Source: Paenibacillus polysaccharolyticus (GTDB lineage Bacteria; Bacillota; Bacilli; Paenibacillales; Paenibacillaceae). Taken from it: a DNA stretch of 64,000 nt. The notes below the pieces were generated by a model that was given only the letters and a program-made list of their open reading frames with translations, ran no database searches and had not been told where the DNA came from. This document shows positions 1 through 7,089 of the stretch, in pieces; the stretch's first letter is position 1; every line of letters begins with the position of its first letter. The stretch is taken from positions 1 through 64,000 of the forward strand of contig NZ_FMVM01000014.1 of assembly GCF_900102085.1 (NCBI RefSeq). Direction: 5' to 3'. Position numbers and translations under genes: made by a program.

Positions 1-39
1 TTCTCGCTACCGAAACCAGTTCGTTTCAGCAACTCTTAT

Positions 40-68
40 ATAATATCATGTCCGAACCAACTTTGCAA
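40..68 (-). promoter_or_regulatory. rRNA-operon-type promoter facing out of the window
   Basis: Read on the minus strand there is a -35 box TTGCAA (63-68), a 17-base spacer and a -10 box TATTAT (40-45). An A-tract resembling an UP element lies just upstream (about 70-79). The transcribed start would read GAGTTGCTGAAACG, which from memory resembles the leader start of rRNA operons in Paenibacillus and Bacillus. Transcription would leave the window at its left edge. The boxes are seen; the rRNA assignment is an inference. Confidence 0.45.
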
Positions 69-401
69 GTTCTTTTTTTAAGTTTCTTTCGAAGCTTGTT
101 TTCATTTGCTTGCCGCACCGTATAAGCTGTGTTTTCTTGGCCGGAATAAGAATATACCATGTATCGCCACCACATGTAAAGCATTATTTATTAAATTTAA
201 TTTTCCATATTTAGGATTAAATTTTGAGGTGTTGTTTATTCAATATAAAAACACTTTGTTTTTAAAGTCACATTGCCTTATGATACCAGATCCTTACCTT
301 AAGAACTAAACAAAGCAGTGCACCTTAATATTTACCTCTCTATATATTTAGAACTTTCTTAAATGTCTGATCCATTAATCCCCCTTCCCTTATGCCTTCA
401 T
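69..401. other. AT-rich stretch with no gene seen
   Basis: No open frame here has a ribosome site or recognisable protein features. The 67-codon frame at 106-309 has no Shine-Dalgarno sequence and a composition typical of translated noncoding DNA. Confidence 0.6.
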
Positions 402-455
402 AAAAAAAAACAACAGTTCTTCAGATATGAATACCACATCCAAAAACTGCTGTTT
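402..455 (-). terminator. rho-independent terminator of the 55-residue gene
   Basis: On the minus strand, arms AAACAGCAGTT and AACTGTTGTTT (one mismatch) flank a loop of about 26 bases and run into nine T residues. It lies about 50 bases past the stop of the small gene at 505-672. Confidence 0.6.
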
Positions 456-504
456 CTCTGAAAAACTACGCACTTGGTTCCACTCCGCCTCTTCCCCTGT
501 CCAT

Positions 505-672
505 TTAGTTGGACTTATCCGTAGCAGACTCAGCGCTTTCCTTATTCTTGGTTCCCTTGCTTTTATAAGGCTTAGGAGCACTCTTCGCTCGGTTGGCACT
601 GGCTTGCCAGCGATTCCAACCTTTTTTGCCCGTTCCGCGGCCTGTGCCGCCCTTACCTTTTGCTTTGCTCAT
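505..672 (-). CDS. small basic protein, DUF3934-like
   Basis: This 55-residue protein is not a shadow frame: its ATG at 672 has a GGAGTG ribosome site 6 bases upstream, an extended -10 promoter lies about 100 bases upstream, and a terminator follows. The sequence is Lys/Arg/Gly-rich with the core GTGRGTGKKGWNRWQAS and a Ser/Lys-rich tail ending in TDKSN. From memory this resembles the short DUF3934 family of Bacillaceae, whose function is unknown. The charge and the Trp residues would suit nucleic-acid contact, but nothing shows that. There is no signal peptide or membrane segment. Confidence 0.7.
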   Translation of the reverse strand: MSKAKGKGGTGRGTGKKGWNRWQASANRAKSAPKPYKSKGTKNKESAESATDKSN

Positions 673-769
673 GTTATCACTCCATTAATCCTGTCTATGT
701 CTAAAAATGATCTTCCTCGGTAATGTTCCAATGTAACTCAGCCCATGTGGTTCACTTCCAGCATTTCTT

Positions 770-778
770 ATTATACCA
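770..778 (-). promoter_or_regulatory. extended -10 promoter for the 55-residue gene
   Basis: The minus strand reads TGGTATAAT, a perfect TGn-extended -10 box, about 98 bases before the start at 672. No good -35 box is present, which is usual for extended -10 promoters. Confidence 0.5.
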
Positions 779-812
779 AACTTGAAGTGTTCACGTTTTA
801 TATTTAGAAGAA

Positions 813-2033
813 TTACACTTGAACCTTTGGCTCTTGTACCGATTTAACACTTCTTAGCACACGTAAGGATAATAAGAAACAGATGCCAAGCACCGCCGCA
901 GCCGATACATACGGATAGTTAATATTCACATCAAACAACGCTCCAGCTACGATGGGTCCAGCGATGTTGCCCAGACTTGTATACGCGGAATTCAGCCCAG
1001 CCACAAACCCCTGTTGTTCTTCAGCGAGCTTGGACATCTGCGTACTGATTGCAGGGCGTAAAATATCCATTCCCAAGAAGACGATAAACGTTACAACAAC
1101 GATTAACCAGTACGTGTGAACGAATAAGGTTAGTAATACAAACACGGAGACAAACAGCAAACATACCGTAATAACCTTCTTTTCCCCAAATGTGTTCAGC
1201 AACCAGCCAATCAGGGATACTTGCACAACTGCTCCAGCAATGGAACCAAATGTAATGATAAACGCAATATCTTTGGTCGTGAAACCAAACTTGTGATCCA
1301 CAAACAGGGAGAATACCGTCTCGTAGTTAGCCAAACCAAAAGCCATGACAAATACGATGATTAGACTGAAAAAGTAAGGTTCCCGGTAAGAGTTGATAAG
1401 CTGAGATACCATACCTGGTGCTTTTACTTTTGCCCCGCTAGTTTCAGGTGTAGTCTGCTCACTCGCGCTACGCTCGGATTCAGGCAAGATAATCAGTGTA
1501 ATGATTGCAGCCAGCAAACCCGCAACCCCTGCCGCATAAAAAGGAACCCGTATTCCGAACTCGGCAATATAACCGCCGATTCCTGGCCCGATGATAAAAC
1601 CTGTTGTGATCGCCGCATTAATAAGCCCCATGCCTTTACCGCGCTCTTCTTCCGTTGTGATATCAGCCGTATAGGCCATAACCGCAGGAAAGATCAACGC
1701 CGCGCCAATACCGCCCAACATTCGGGCTGCGAAGAGCAGATAAGGCGCATTCACCGCACCGAACATAAATTCTGATACCGCAAAGATCAGCATCCCGAAT
1801 ACGATAATCTTTTTGCGTCCCCACTGGTCTGACCAACGACCTGCTGCTGGAGAGAACAAAAACTGTGTGAAAGAGAACGCCGCGAACAGAAGTCCCATCG
1901 TAAAGCCCGTAATATGAAGCAAGTTCATGTAAGCAGGCATGATCGGCACAACCAGACCAATGCCCATAAATACGAGAAAAATATTCAACATCAACAGCAG
2001 CAACGCGCCCCTGTTACGTGTCAGTAAAGCCAT
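813..2033 (-). CDS. MFS drug/proton antiporter, DHA1 family
   Basis: This is a 12-helix major facilitator transporter of the Bmr/NorA/TetA-type DHA1 branch. It has the loop 2-3 signature GRWSDQWGRKK and the helix 5 antiporter motif GFIIGPGIGG, followed by a charged central loop near residue 200. I place the start at the second Met (MALLTRN), because GGAGGA lies 8 bases before it; an upstream in-frame ATG five codons earlier lacks a ribosome site. It lies 21 bases after the TetR gene and was probably made in the same transcript, so the regulator most likely controls export of the ligand it senses. The substrate cannot be read from sequence. Confidence 0.9.
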   Translation of the reverse strand: MALLTRNRGALLLLMLNIFLVFMGIGLVVPIMPAYMNLLHITGFTMGLLFAAFSFTQFLFSPAAGRWSDQWGRKKIIVFGMLIFAVSEFMFGAVNAPYLLFAARMLGGIGAALIFPAVMAYTADITTEEERGKGMGLINAAITTGFIIGPGIGGYIAEFGIRVPFYAAGVAGLLAAIITLIILPESERSASEQTTPETSGAKVKAPGMVSQLINSYREPYFFSLIIVFVMAFGLANYETVFSLFVDHKFGFTTKDIAFIITFGSIAGAVVQVSLIGWLLNTFGEKKVITVCLLFVSVFVLLTLFVHTYWLIVVVTFIVFLGMDILRPAISTQMSKLAEEQQGFVAGLNSAYTSLGNIAGPIVAGALFDVNINYPYVSAAAVLGICFLLSLRVLRSVKSVQEPKVQV

Positions 2034-2054
2034 GATTCCATCCTCCATCGTTGT

Positions 2055-2666
2055 CTAATTATGCTGTTTATCCTTGGCAATCCCGTGAAGAAATACACTG
2101 GCGGCCTGACGATACAACGCAAGAGCCTCGCCCGGTTCCAGCTTACGCGACATTTGACTAAGCCCTATAATGGTACTTTCCAAAATCAACGCAAGATGCT
2201 CTACATTCTGATCATTGAACTCCCCGCTGTCTATTCCTTCTTGAATCAGCTGCTTATTGAATTGGATGTGCCGCTCAAACAATACTGCGATTCGTTCTTC
2301 AATATCATTCTCTTTTTTCTCTCCAGTGAAGAACTCATCAGCCGCTTTTGTTAAAGGATGGTTGATATCATCCATAATAAGCTGTTCCGCCAGGCCATAG
2401 ATTTTCTCGGTGGAAGTGTGATACAGATGAACTTTTGATTTCCAGCTTGCTTCCCACTCCCGATCCCATTCATCAATGAGATAGAGGAAGAGCCCTTCTT
2501 TGCTTTTGAAATGATAATATATATTTCCCTTGCTACTTCCAGTCGCCGCGACGATGTCCTCAATAGACGTTGCTTTATATCCTTTTTGTACAAAAAGGGC
2601 TTTGGATGCATCCGCAAGTTTTTTCTTGGTCTGCTCGGACTGGAGCTGCTTTTTATTTAAACTCAC
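2055..2666 (-). CDS. TetR/AcrR-family transcriptional regulator
   Basis: The protein has 203 residues with an N-terminal TetR helix-turn-helix (about residues 12-58, including SIEDIVAATGSSKGNIYYHF) and a helical ligand-binding C-terminal half. The start is GTG at 2666, with GGAGTG about 9 bases upstream. It is the first gene of a two-gene unit with the MFS exporter. A 22-bp inverted repeat sits 21 bases upstream of the start, in the promoter position, so autorepression with induction by an exported compound is the likely logic. The inducer is unknown. Confidence 0.9.
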   Translation of the reverse strand: MSLNKKQLQSEQTKKKLADASKALFVQKGYKATSIEDIVAATGSSKGNIYYHFKSKEGLFLYLIDEWDREWEASWKSKVHLYHTSTEKIYGLAEQLIMDDINHPLTKAADEFFTGEKKENDIEERIAVLFERHIQFNKQLIQEGIDSGEFNDQNVEHLALILESTIIGLSQMSRKLEPGEALALYRQAASVFLHGIAKDKQHN

Positions 2667-2686
2667 TCACTTCACTCCATTCTTAT

Positions 2687-2708
2687 ATACTGAACATTCG
2701 TTCTGTAT
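2687..2708. promoter_or_regulatory. probable TetR operator (inverted repeat)
   Basis: Half-sites ATACTGAAC and GTTCTGTAT are separated by 4 bases (ATTC); 8 of 9 positions are symmetric. The site lies immediately upstream of the TetR start, with the AT-rich -10 region alongside. Spacing and position fit a TetR dimer pair. No other near-perfect palindrome is seen in this gap. Confidence 0.65.
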
Positions 2709-2789
2709 TCTAGCAAATATATGTTTAATCCGCAATATAAAAAGGAGAACCCGCCATGTGGCAAGCCCTCCTTTTATTCACGAATCCAT

Positions 2790-3941
2790 TTATTTCTTCT
2801 TTTTACCCTGTCCATGTAATATCTTTAATTGGCCATTCTCGTATCCGACCTGATATGTCACGTTATATTGAGTCGTTACGTATTCCCCATCCTTGCGCTC
2901 CTCGGCAGCGATCACACCGCTCACTTCCATCTCTTCCTTACTCGTACTCGCAGACGAAATTTTCTCCACACTAACATAGCTCGTATACGTATAGCCTTCA
3001 CGAAATTTAGCGTAACTTGTGCCCTTCTGCCAATCACTTCCGAGCAACGCATAGGCAGATACATAATCACTCATGTTCAGGTAGTTGTAAAAATCAGCAA
3101 CCAGTGCTTCCGCTTCAGATAAAGCAGCGGACGACGTCTGCGAAGATGAGTCCCTTACCGTTTGTGCCCCTTTGGTATCAGGTGAGCGCTCTGACCATTG
3201 TTGCACCTGCTTCAACACACTGGTGATAGGAATGCTGAACCCTAGTCCACCTTCCTGTTTAACCACCGTCGAATTAATACCCAGCACTTCTCCCGTTTCC
3301 GCGTTAATCAGCGGACCGCCGCTGTTACCGTTAGTAATCGGAGCAGATATCTGATACAAGTTGGTATAAATATAAGGCGGGATTTCAAAGCTGCGGTCAA
3401 GTCCGCTAATAATACCGGTAGTCACCGTATTCTCAAAACCAAGCGGACTACCGAGTGCCAGAATTTCATCACCAACCTCCGCTTTAGCTGACGCAATAGG
3501 CAGAGGTTCCATTTTCACAAGATCAGGGACTCTGACAACAGCAACATCCGTCTCTTCGCCAAAACCAATCACTGTACCCCGATATTCCTGATGATCCAAG
3601 GTGCGAATCGTCACTTCTTTGGAACCCTCGACGACATGCGCATTAGTGATGACATCGCCCTTGTTATTATATAAGAAGCCTGAGCCCAGACCATCGCTAC
3701 TTTCAATCGTAACTACTTTTCGCTGACTATCTTCAATAATCTGTTTACGCGTTTTCTTTTCTGTGGTTTTAGATGTTGTTTTTACTTTGGGTTGATCCAC
3801 CTGTTTCGAGGAAGCCACAGCCAGTTTGGGAGCTAGCGCCATCTCATCTGCTGTATGCTGGTGAATCCAGAATACGCCTCCAGCACCAGCACCAATAATT
3901 ATTGCACTGGAAATGATCGTTCCCCATACACGTTTGCTCAT
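2790..3941 (-). CDS. membrane-anchored HtrA-like serine protease without PDZ
   Basis: This is an S1C trypsin-like protease. An N-terminal membrane anchor (residues 8-26) and a Lys/Thr-rich linker lead to the protease domain at about 68-250. The catalytic triad is complete: His102 in TNAHVVEG, Asp132 in ETDVAVVRV and Ser207 in GNSGGPL. Unlike DegP/HtrA there is no PDZ domain; the C-terminal part (about 275-383) looks like an NTF2-like domain, and the protein ends in four Lys. The active site should face the outside of the membrane. It lies 12 bases after the zinc-ribbon membrane protein gene and is probably cotranscribed with it. Substrates are unknown. Confidence 0.88.
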   Translation of the reverse strand: MSKRVWGTIISSAIIIGAGAGGVFWIHQHTADEMALAPKLAVASSKQVDQPKVKTTSKTTEKKTRKQIIEDSQRKVVTIESSDGLGSGFLYNNKGDVITNAHVVEGSKEVTIRTLDHQEYRGTVIGFGEETDVAVVRVPDLVKMEPLPIASAKAEVGDEILALGSPLGFENTVTTGIISGLDRSFEIPPYIYTNLYQISAPITNGNSGGPLINAETGEVLGINSTVVKQEGGLGFSIPITSVLKQVQQWSERSPDTKGAQTVRDSSSQTSSAALSEAEALVADFYNYLNMSDYVSAYALLGSDWQKGTSYAKFREGYTYTSYVSVEKISSASTSKEEMEVSGVIAAEERKDGEYVTTQYNVTYQVGYENGQLKILHGQGKKKK

Positions 3942-3953
3942 TTTGTCGTCCTC

Positions 3954-5162
3954 CTACTCCACATACCATGATGCATTCGTAACTGTCACATTCGCGGCTT
4001 CATATACCCCATAATAGTAGGTTTCAAAATATCCTTCTTCGCCTACATCCAATATAGCTGGGTATACATAAACATCTGTCTCACCGATGTAATCGCCGTT
4101 GGAGGCATTAATGCTAACGATAAGCGCCACGGATGATATAGGGCGTGTTCCCTGATTAAACACCGACCCGCTGATATACAAGTCTCCATACTCATCCAGC
4201 TTAGCAGACAGATCCGTTACGTATACAGCCCCTGTACGATTGCGAAGTTCTTCTTCAGCTGCTTGCTGTTCTGCAAGTCGAATCCGTTCTTCCTCTGCCT
4301 GCTCAAAAGCTTTCTTCTCACGCAACACTTCATCCCGGTATTTGGTCAGCTTCTGATCCTCAGGCGCATAAGATAATCCGTTGTCCACGGTTTGCAGTGC
4401 TGCTGTAAAATCACGCTTCTTCACTTGCTGCTCCGCCTGCTTATAACTGATACCTGCCAGCTTATCGGTAATCTGCTTTTTCACAACTTCGGCTTCCTTA
4501 CCGTTCAGCTTGGAGATCGTTTTGAGTTTTTCAGCGAGTGCCTCGACGGTTGTTAACTGATCAATTTCCTTTTTCACTTTCAAAACAGCCAGGGTCACCT
4601 TTCGATTGTTCAACGCTGACCTTACCTTATCAAACACCGGCTCTTGGCGTTCGTTTAATGTTTTAGCCGCGGTTTGAATCATTTTGTCCGCTTCCGACAG
4701 CTTACCTGTTTTGAGCAGATTCGCGGCTTCGTCCATTTGTTTTAGTAAGTTGTTCGCTTGCTCTGTAATTTTACGATCCTGAACGAGTGCTCCTACATTC
4801 GGTCTTTGAGCGAGAGCTTTGTCCAGCAAATCCAGAGCTTCTGAATATTTCCCGTCCAGTGCAGCCTTCTCTGCCTCAAGATGCAGTGTCTTCACATGAG
4901 CGTTAATCAGATTCTCTTGATTATAATAATACGCTAACAACGCCCCCATAATTGCTGCAAGTAGCAGTGGGATAATCCATACAAATGGACTGCTCTTGCG
5001 CTTGCTCACCGTTCCGGTTGCAGATGCATTACGTGGCTCCAGTCCTGATGGCTCCGACCAGATTTGCTCCTCTGTGGAGCTATCTTGTTTCAATCGGGTT
5101 CCACACTTCTGACAGTGGTCTTCCCCAGAACTATTTTTCGTGCCGCATATGTGACAATACAT
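3954..5162 (-). CDS. zinc-ribbon, single-pass membrane protein with TPR-like region
   Basis: The 402-residue protein starts with a zinc ribbon (Cys3, Cys6, Cys17, Cys20), which would be cytoplasmic, then has one membrane helix (about 59-80). Outside follow helical TPR-like segments (LEAEKAALDGKYSEALDLLD and similar, 95-290), a Glu/Arg-rich coiled coil (about 285-310) and a C-terminal beta domain (about 315-402) resembling FxLYD-type extracellular domains. It directly precedes the HtrA-like gene, so it may organise or present substrates to the protease, or sense envelope state; that is inference. No catalytic motif is seen. Confidence 0.75.
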   Translation of the reverse strand: MYCHICGTKNSSGEDHCQKCGTRLKQDSSTEEQIWSEPSGLEPRNASATGTVSKRKSSPFVWIIPLLLAAIMGALLAYYYNQENLINAHVKTLHLEAEKAALDGKYSEALDLLDKALAQRPNVGALVQDRKITEQANNLLKQMDEAANLLKTGKLSEADKMIQTAAKTLNERQEPVFDKVRSALNNRKVTLAVLKVKKEIDQLTTVEALAEKLKTISKLNGKEAEVVKKQITDKLAGISYKQAEQQVKKRDFTAALQTVDNGLSYAPEDQKLTKYRDEVLREKKAFEQAEEERIRLAEQQAAEEELRNRTGAVYVTDLSAKLDEYGDLYISGSVFNQGTRPISSVALIVSINASNGDYIGETDVYVYPAILDVGEEGYFETYYYGVYEAANVTVTNASWYVE

Positions 5163-5383
5163 CCTGATCCCTCCAGCCTAAACGTATGTAAATTTAGATA
5201 TATGTTATCTTTTGTTTTTCTGTTGTCGTTCTGTTACTTGATATCACTCCAGAATATGTGTTGCCTAATCTCGGGGTGAATCGACATTTATCATATAGCA
5301 AAAAGGTAAAATGCACCATATATTCCTGACCAAAAAATAAGATATGTAAGAGGGATTCATGCTGATCATTTATTTTGTAGACT
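5163..5383. other. intergenic stretch, no gene seen
   Basis: This is the AT-rich upstream region of the zinc-ribbon protein operon. Its promoter must lie here, but no convincing -35/-10 pair stands out. Nothing else is seen. Confidence 0.5.
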
Positions 5384-5418
5384 AAAAAAAGACCTTCCTG
5401 TTTTCAAGGAAGGCCTTC
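5384..5418 (-). terminator. rho-independent terminator of the VOC gene
   Basis: On the minus strand, AAGGCCTTCCT and AGGAAGGTCTT form a stem with a 6-base loop, followed by seven T residues. It lies about 95 bases after the VOC gene stop. Confidence 0.8.
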
Positions 5419-5510
5419 ATGTATATTCCGCAAGTCCATCTGATGCGGATCTATTTAGTTTCGTTTATTTATCCATTCAGCGATAGTTAGAGGGCACAAT
5501 TCATGCTGAT

Positions 5511-5939
5511 CTATTCGGGCTGGTTCGAAGGGAACGCGCTCAAATTGATATAAGAGACTTCCCATAGATGGTTGTCCAGGTCTTGAAAACTCCGTCCATA
5601 CATGAATCCATGATCTTGAGGTTCGTTATATTGCTTCGCTCCGGCATCAAGGGCAGCTTGTACAATCGCATCCACTTCTTCACGGGAAGCAACAGATAAA
5701 GCAACGATCACTTCTGTTGTCTCAGCCGCGTTCGCGATTGTTTTCGTGATAAAGGATTGGAAACGTTCCTCCACCAGAAGCATGGCAAAGATATTTTCTC
5801 CGACAATCATACAGGTAGCCTTATCGTCCGTAAACTGGGCATTGAATTCAAACCCTACTTTCGTAAAGAAATCAACCGATCTCTTCAAATCCTGGACTGG
5901 CAAGTTGACAAAAATCTGATTAGCACGAACAGCCACCAT
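5511..5939 (-). CDS. VOC-family (glyoxalase/bleomycin-resistance fold) protein
   Basis: The 142-residue protein has the paired beta-alpha-beta-beta-beta modules of the vicinal oxygen chelate superfamily: QIFVNLPVQDLKRSVDFFTK at the N-terminus and a C-terminal half ending in FQDLDNHLWEVSYI. The C-terminal Glu of HLWEV is the usual metal ligand position, while the first module is less typical, so catalysis is uncertain. The start ATG has GAGGTGATC just upstream. It appears to be monocistronic. Family membership is clear; substrate is not. Confidence 0.85.
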   Translation of the reverse strand: MVAVRANQIFVNLPVQDLKRSVDFFTKVGFEFNAQFTDDKATCMIVGENIFAMLLVEERFQSFITKTIANAAETTEVIVALSVASREEVDAIVQAALDAGAKQYNEPQDHGFMYGRSFQDLDNHLWEVSYINLSAFPSNQPE

Positions 5940-6026
5940 TGATCACCTCGGATTCCTAGAATAGATTCCACCCCAAAATATCACCTCGCGTATGCGCTGT
6001 CAATTATGTATAATGGGGCTATTCCA

Positions 6027-6194
6027 ACATGTGAGGTGAAAGGGATGTTGTTTCCAATCGTTCGAAGTAATTAAATGTCGGGCTGGATCAAAACGCGTAC
6101 CAGCTACCAAGGGGTAGCTCTGTCCTTTTGAGCCTGTTCGATGTGTAGATGAACGATGATTGAAAACAACAAATCCTAAATAACACATCACATA
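6027..6194. repeat. 168-bp imperfect palindromic element upstream of a methyltransferase
   Basis: A left arm at 6027-6063 (including GGATGTTGTTTCCAATCGTTC minus a few bases) pairs with a right arm at 6151-6194 read in reverse complement, with small bulges; outer bases ATGTGA and GTG also match. Inside is a second perfect hairpin, AGCTACC/GGTAGCT (6102-6118). The element ends about 5 bases before the ribosome site of the gene at 6212. It could be a MITE-like repeat or a structured leader; no transposase is nearby. Confidence 0.6.
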
Positions 6195-6211
6195 CTGGAG
6201 GAAGAATTAAT

Positions 6212-6967
6212 ATGAAAAAACAGTGGGATTACAACACATTTTATGAACGTGTCGGTCAACAAAATGGATGGGATTTCAGCACGATGAAGGTGATCTCTGA
6301 ACCCACCGACTGGGACTTCTATGATGAGGTGACTCGTTGCACACAAACATCCGATCTGCTGCTGGACATCGGCACAGGTGGAGGCGAAGCCGTGCTCGCC
6401 ATTGCTGAACATGCTCATCTGCTTGTCGGCATCGATTTGGCTCATGGAATGATCGAGACAGCTCAGCGAAATTTAAAGCGAACTAAAAAATGCTCCAATG
6501 TGCGATTCACTCAGATGGATGCGGACAACTTACAGTTTCCAAAGTCATTCTTCAATATCGTTTCTTGCAGACATTCCGCATTCTCCGCGTCAGAAGTGTA
6601 CAACGTTCTCGCAGAGGATGGCGTATTCCTGACCCAGCAGGTCAGCGAGCACGATAAATTGAATGTAAAGCAAGCATTTGGACGTGGACAACATCTCGGC
6701 ATAGAGCCCGGAACACTCTTGGAAAAATACAAACAAGAGCTGCAACATGCAGGTTTCCAGCACATCGAGGTCCGTGAATATAATGTAACCGAGTATTACG
6801 CTACACCTGAGGATCTCTTGTTCCTGCTGACACACACACCTATCGTTCCTCAATTTGGAGAACTCGCGTCCGACCTGGATATCTTTGAACAATTTGTTCA
6901 GGATCACCGCGACGAGAAAGGGATTCGCACCAACTCGGCGCGATTCATGATTACAGCCAGAAAATGA
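6212..6967 (+). CDS. class I SAM-dependent methyltransferase
   Basis: The 251-residue protein has a Rossmann-type methyltransferase core: motif I LLLDIGTGGGE (about 49-59), the acidic end of beta 2 in VGIDLAHGMIE, and motif II/III FTQMDADNLQFP. The C-terminal half (about 160-245) probably forms the substrate cap. Similar proteins act on small molecules, but the acceptor cannot be assigned. The ATG has GGAGGAAG 7 bases upstream. A 168-bp palindrome directly precedes the ribosome site, so its messenger RNA would begin in or run through a long hairpin. A bidirectional terminator follows. Confidence 0.88.
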   Translation: MKKQWDYNTFYERVGQQNGWDFSTMKVISEPTDWDFYDEVTRCTQTSDLLLDIGTGGGEAVLAIAEHAHLLVGIDLAHGMIETAQRNLKRTKKCSNVRFTQMDADNLQFPKSFFNIVSCRHSAFSASEVYNVLAEDGVFLTQQVSEHDKLNVKQAFGRGQHLGIEPGTLLEKYKQELQHAGFQHIEVREYNVTEYYATPEDLLFLLTHTPIVPQFGELASDLDIFEQFVQDHRDEKGIRTNSARFMITARK

Positions 6968-7008
6968 TCTGAAATCCATTATGAAATTTTAGTATATAAA
7001 GTAAAATG

Positions 7009-7058
7009 AAAAACGCGTCTTGGCGACCTGTATGGTTCAAGCCAAGAACGCGTTTTTT
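7009..7058. terminator. bidirectional terminator between convergent genes
   Basis: Arms AAAAACGCGTCTTGGC and GCCAAGAACGCGTTTTTT form a long stem with one bulge, and A and T tracts on both sides suit termination of the methyltransferase (+) and the penicillin-binding protein (-). Confidence 0.85.
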
Positions 7059-7089
7059 GGTTATTTCTTATCGTTGCCAGATTTCATAG

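Noticed and set aside
106..309. 67-codon plus-strand open frame near the left edge
   Set aside because: No ribosome site, no recognisable domain and AT-rich random-looking composition.
390..723. Two overlapping frames opposite the 55-residue gene
   Set aside because: They are other-frame readings of the small basic gene, which has the ribosome site, promoter and terminator.
2790..5162. A protease/zinc-ribbon defence module
   Set aside because: There is no effector, nuclease or phage-related gene nearby; the layout is better explained as an envelope-quality pair.
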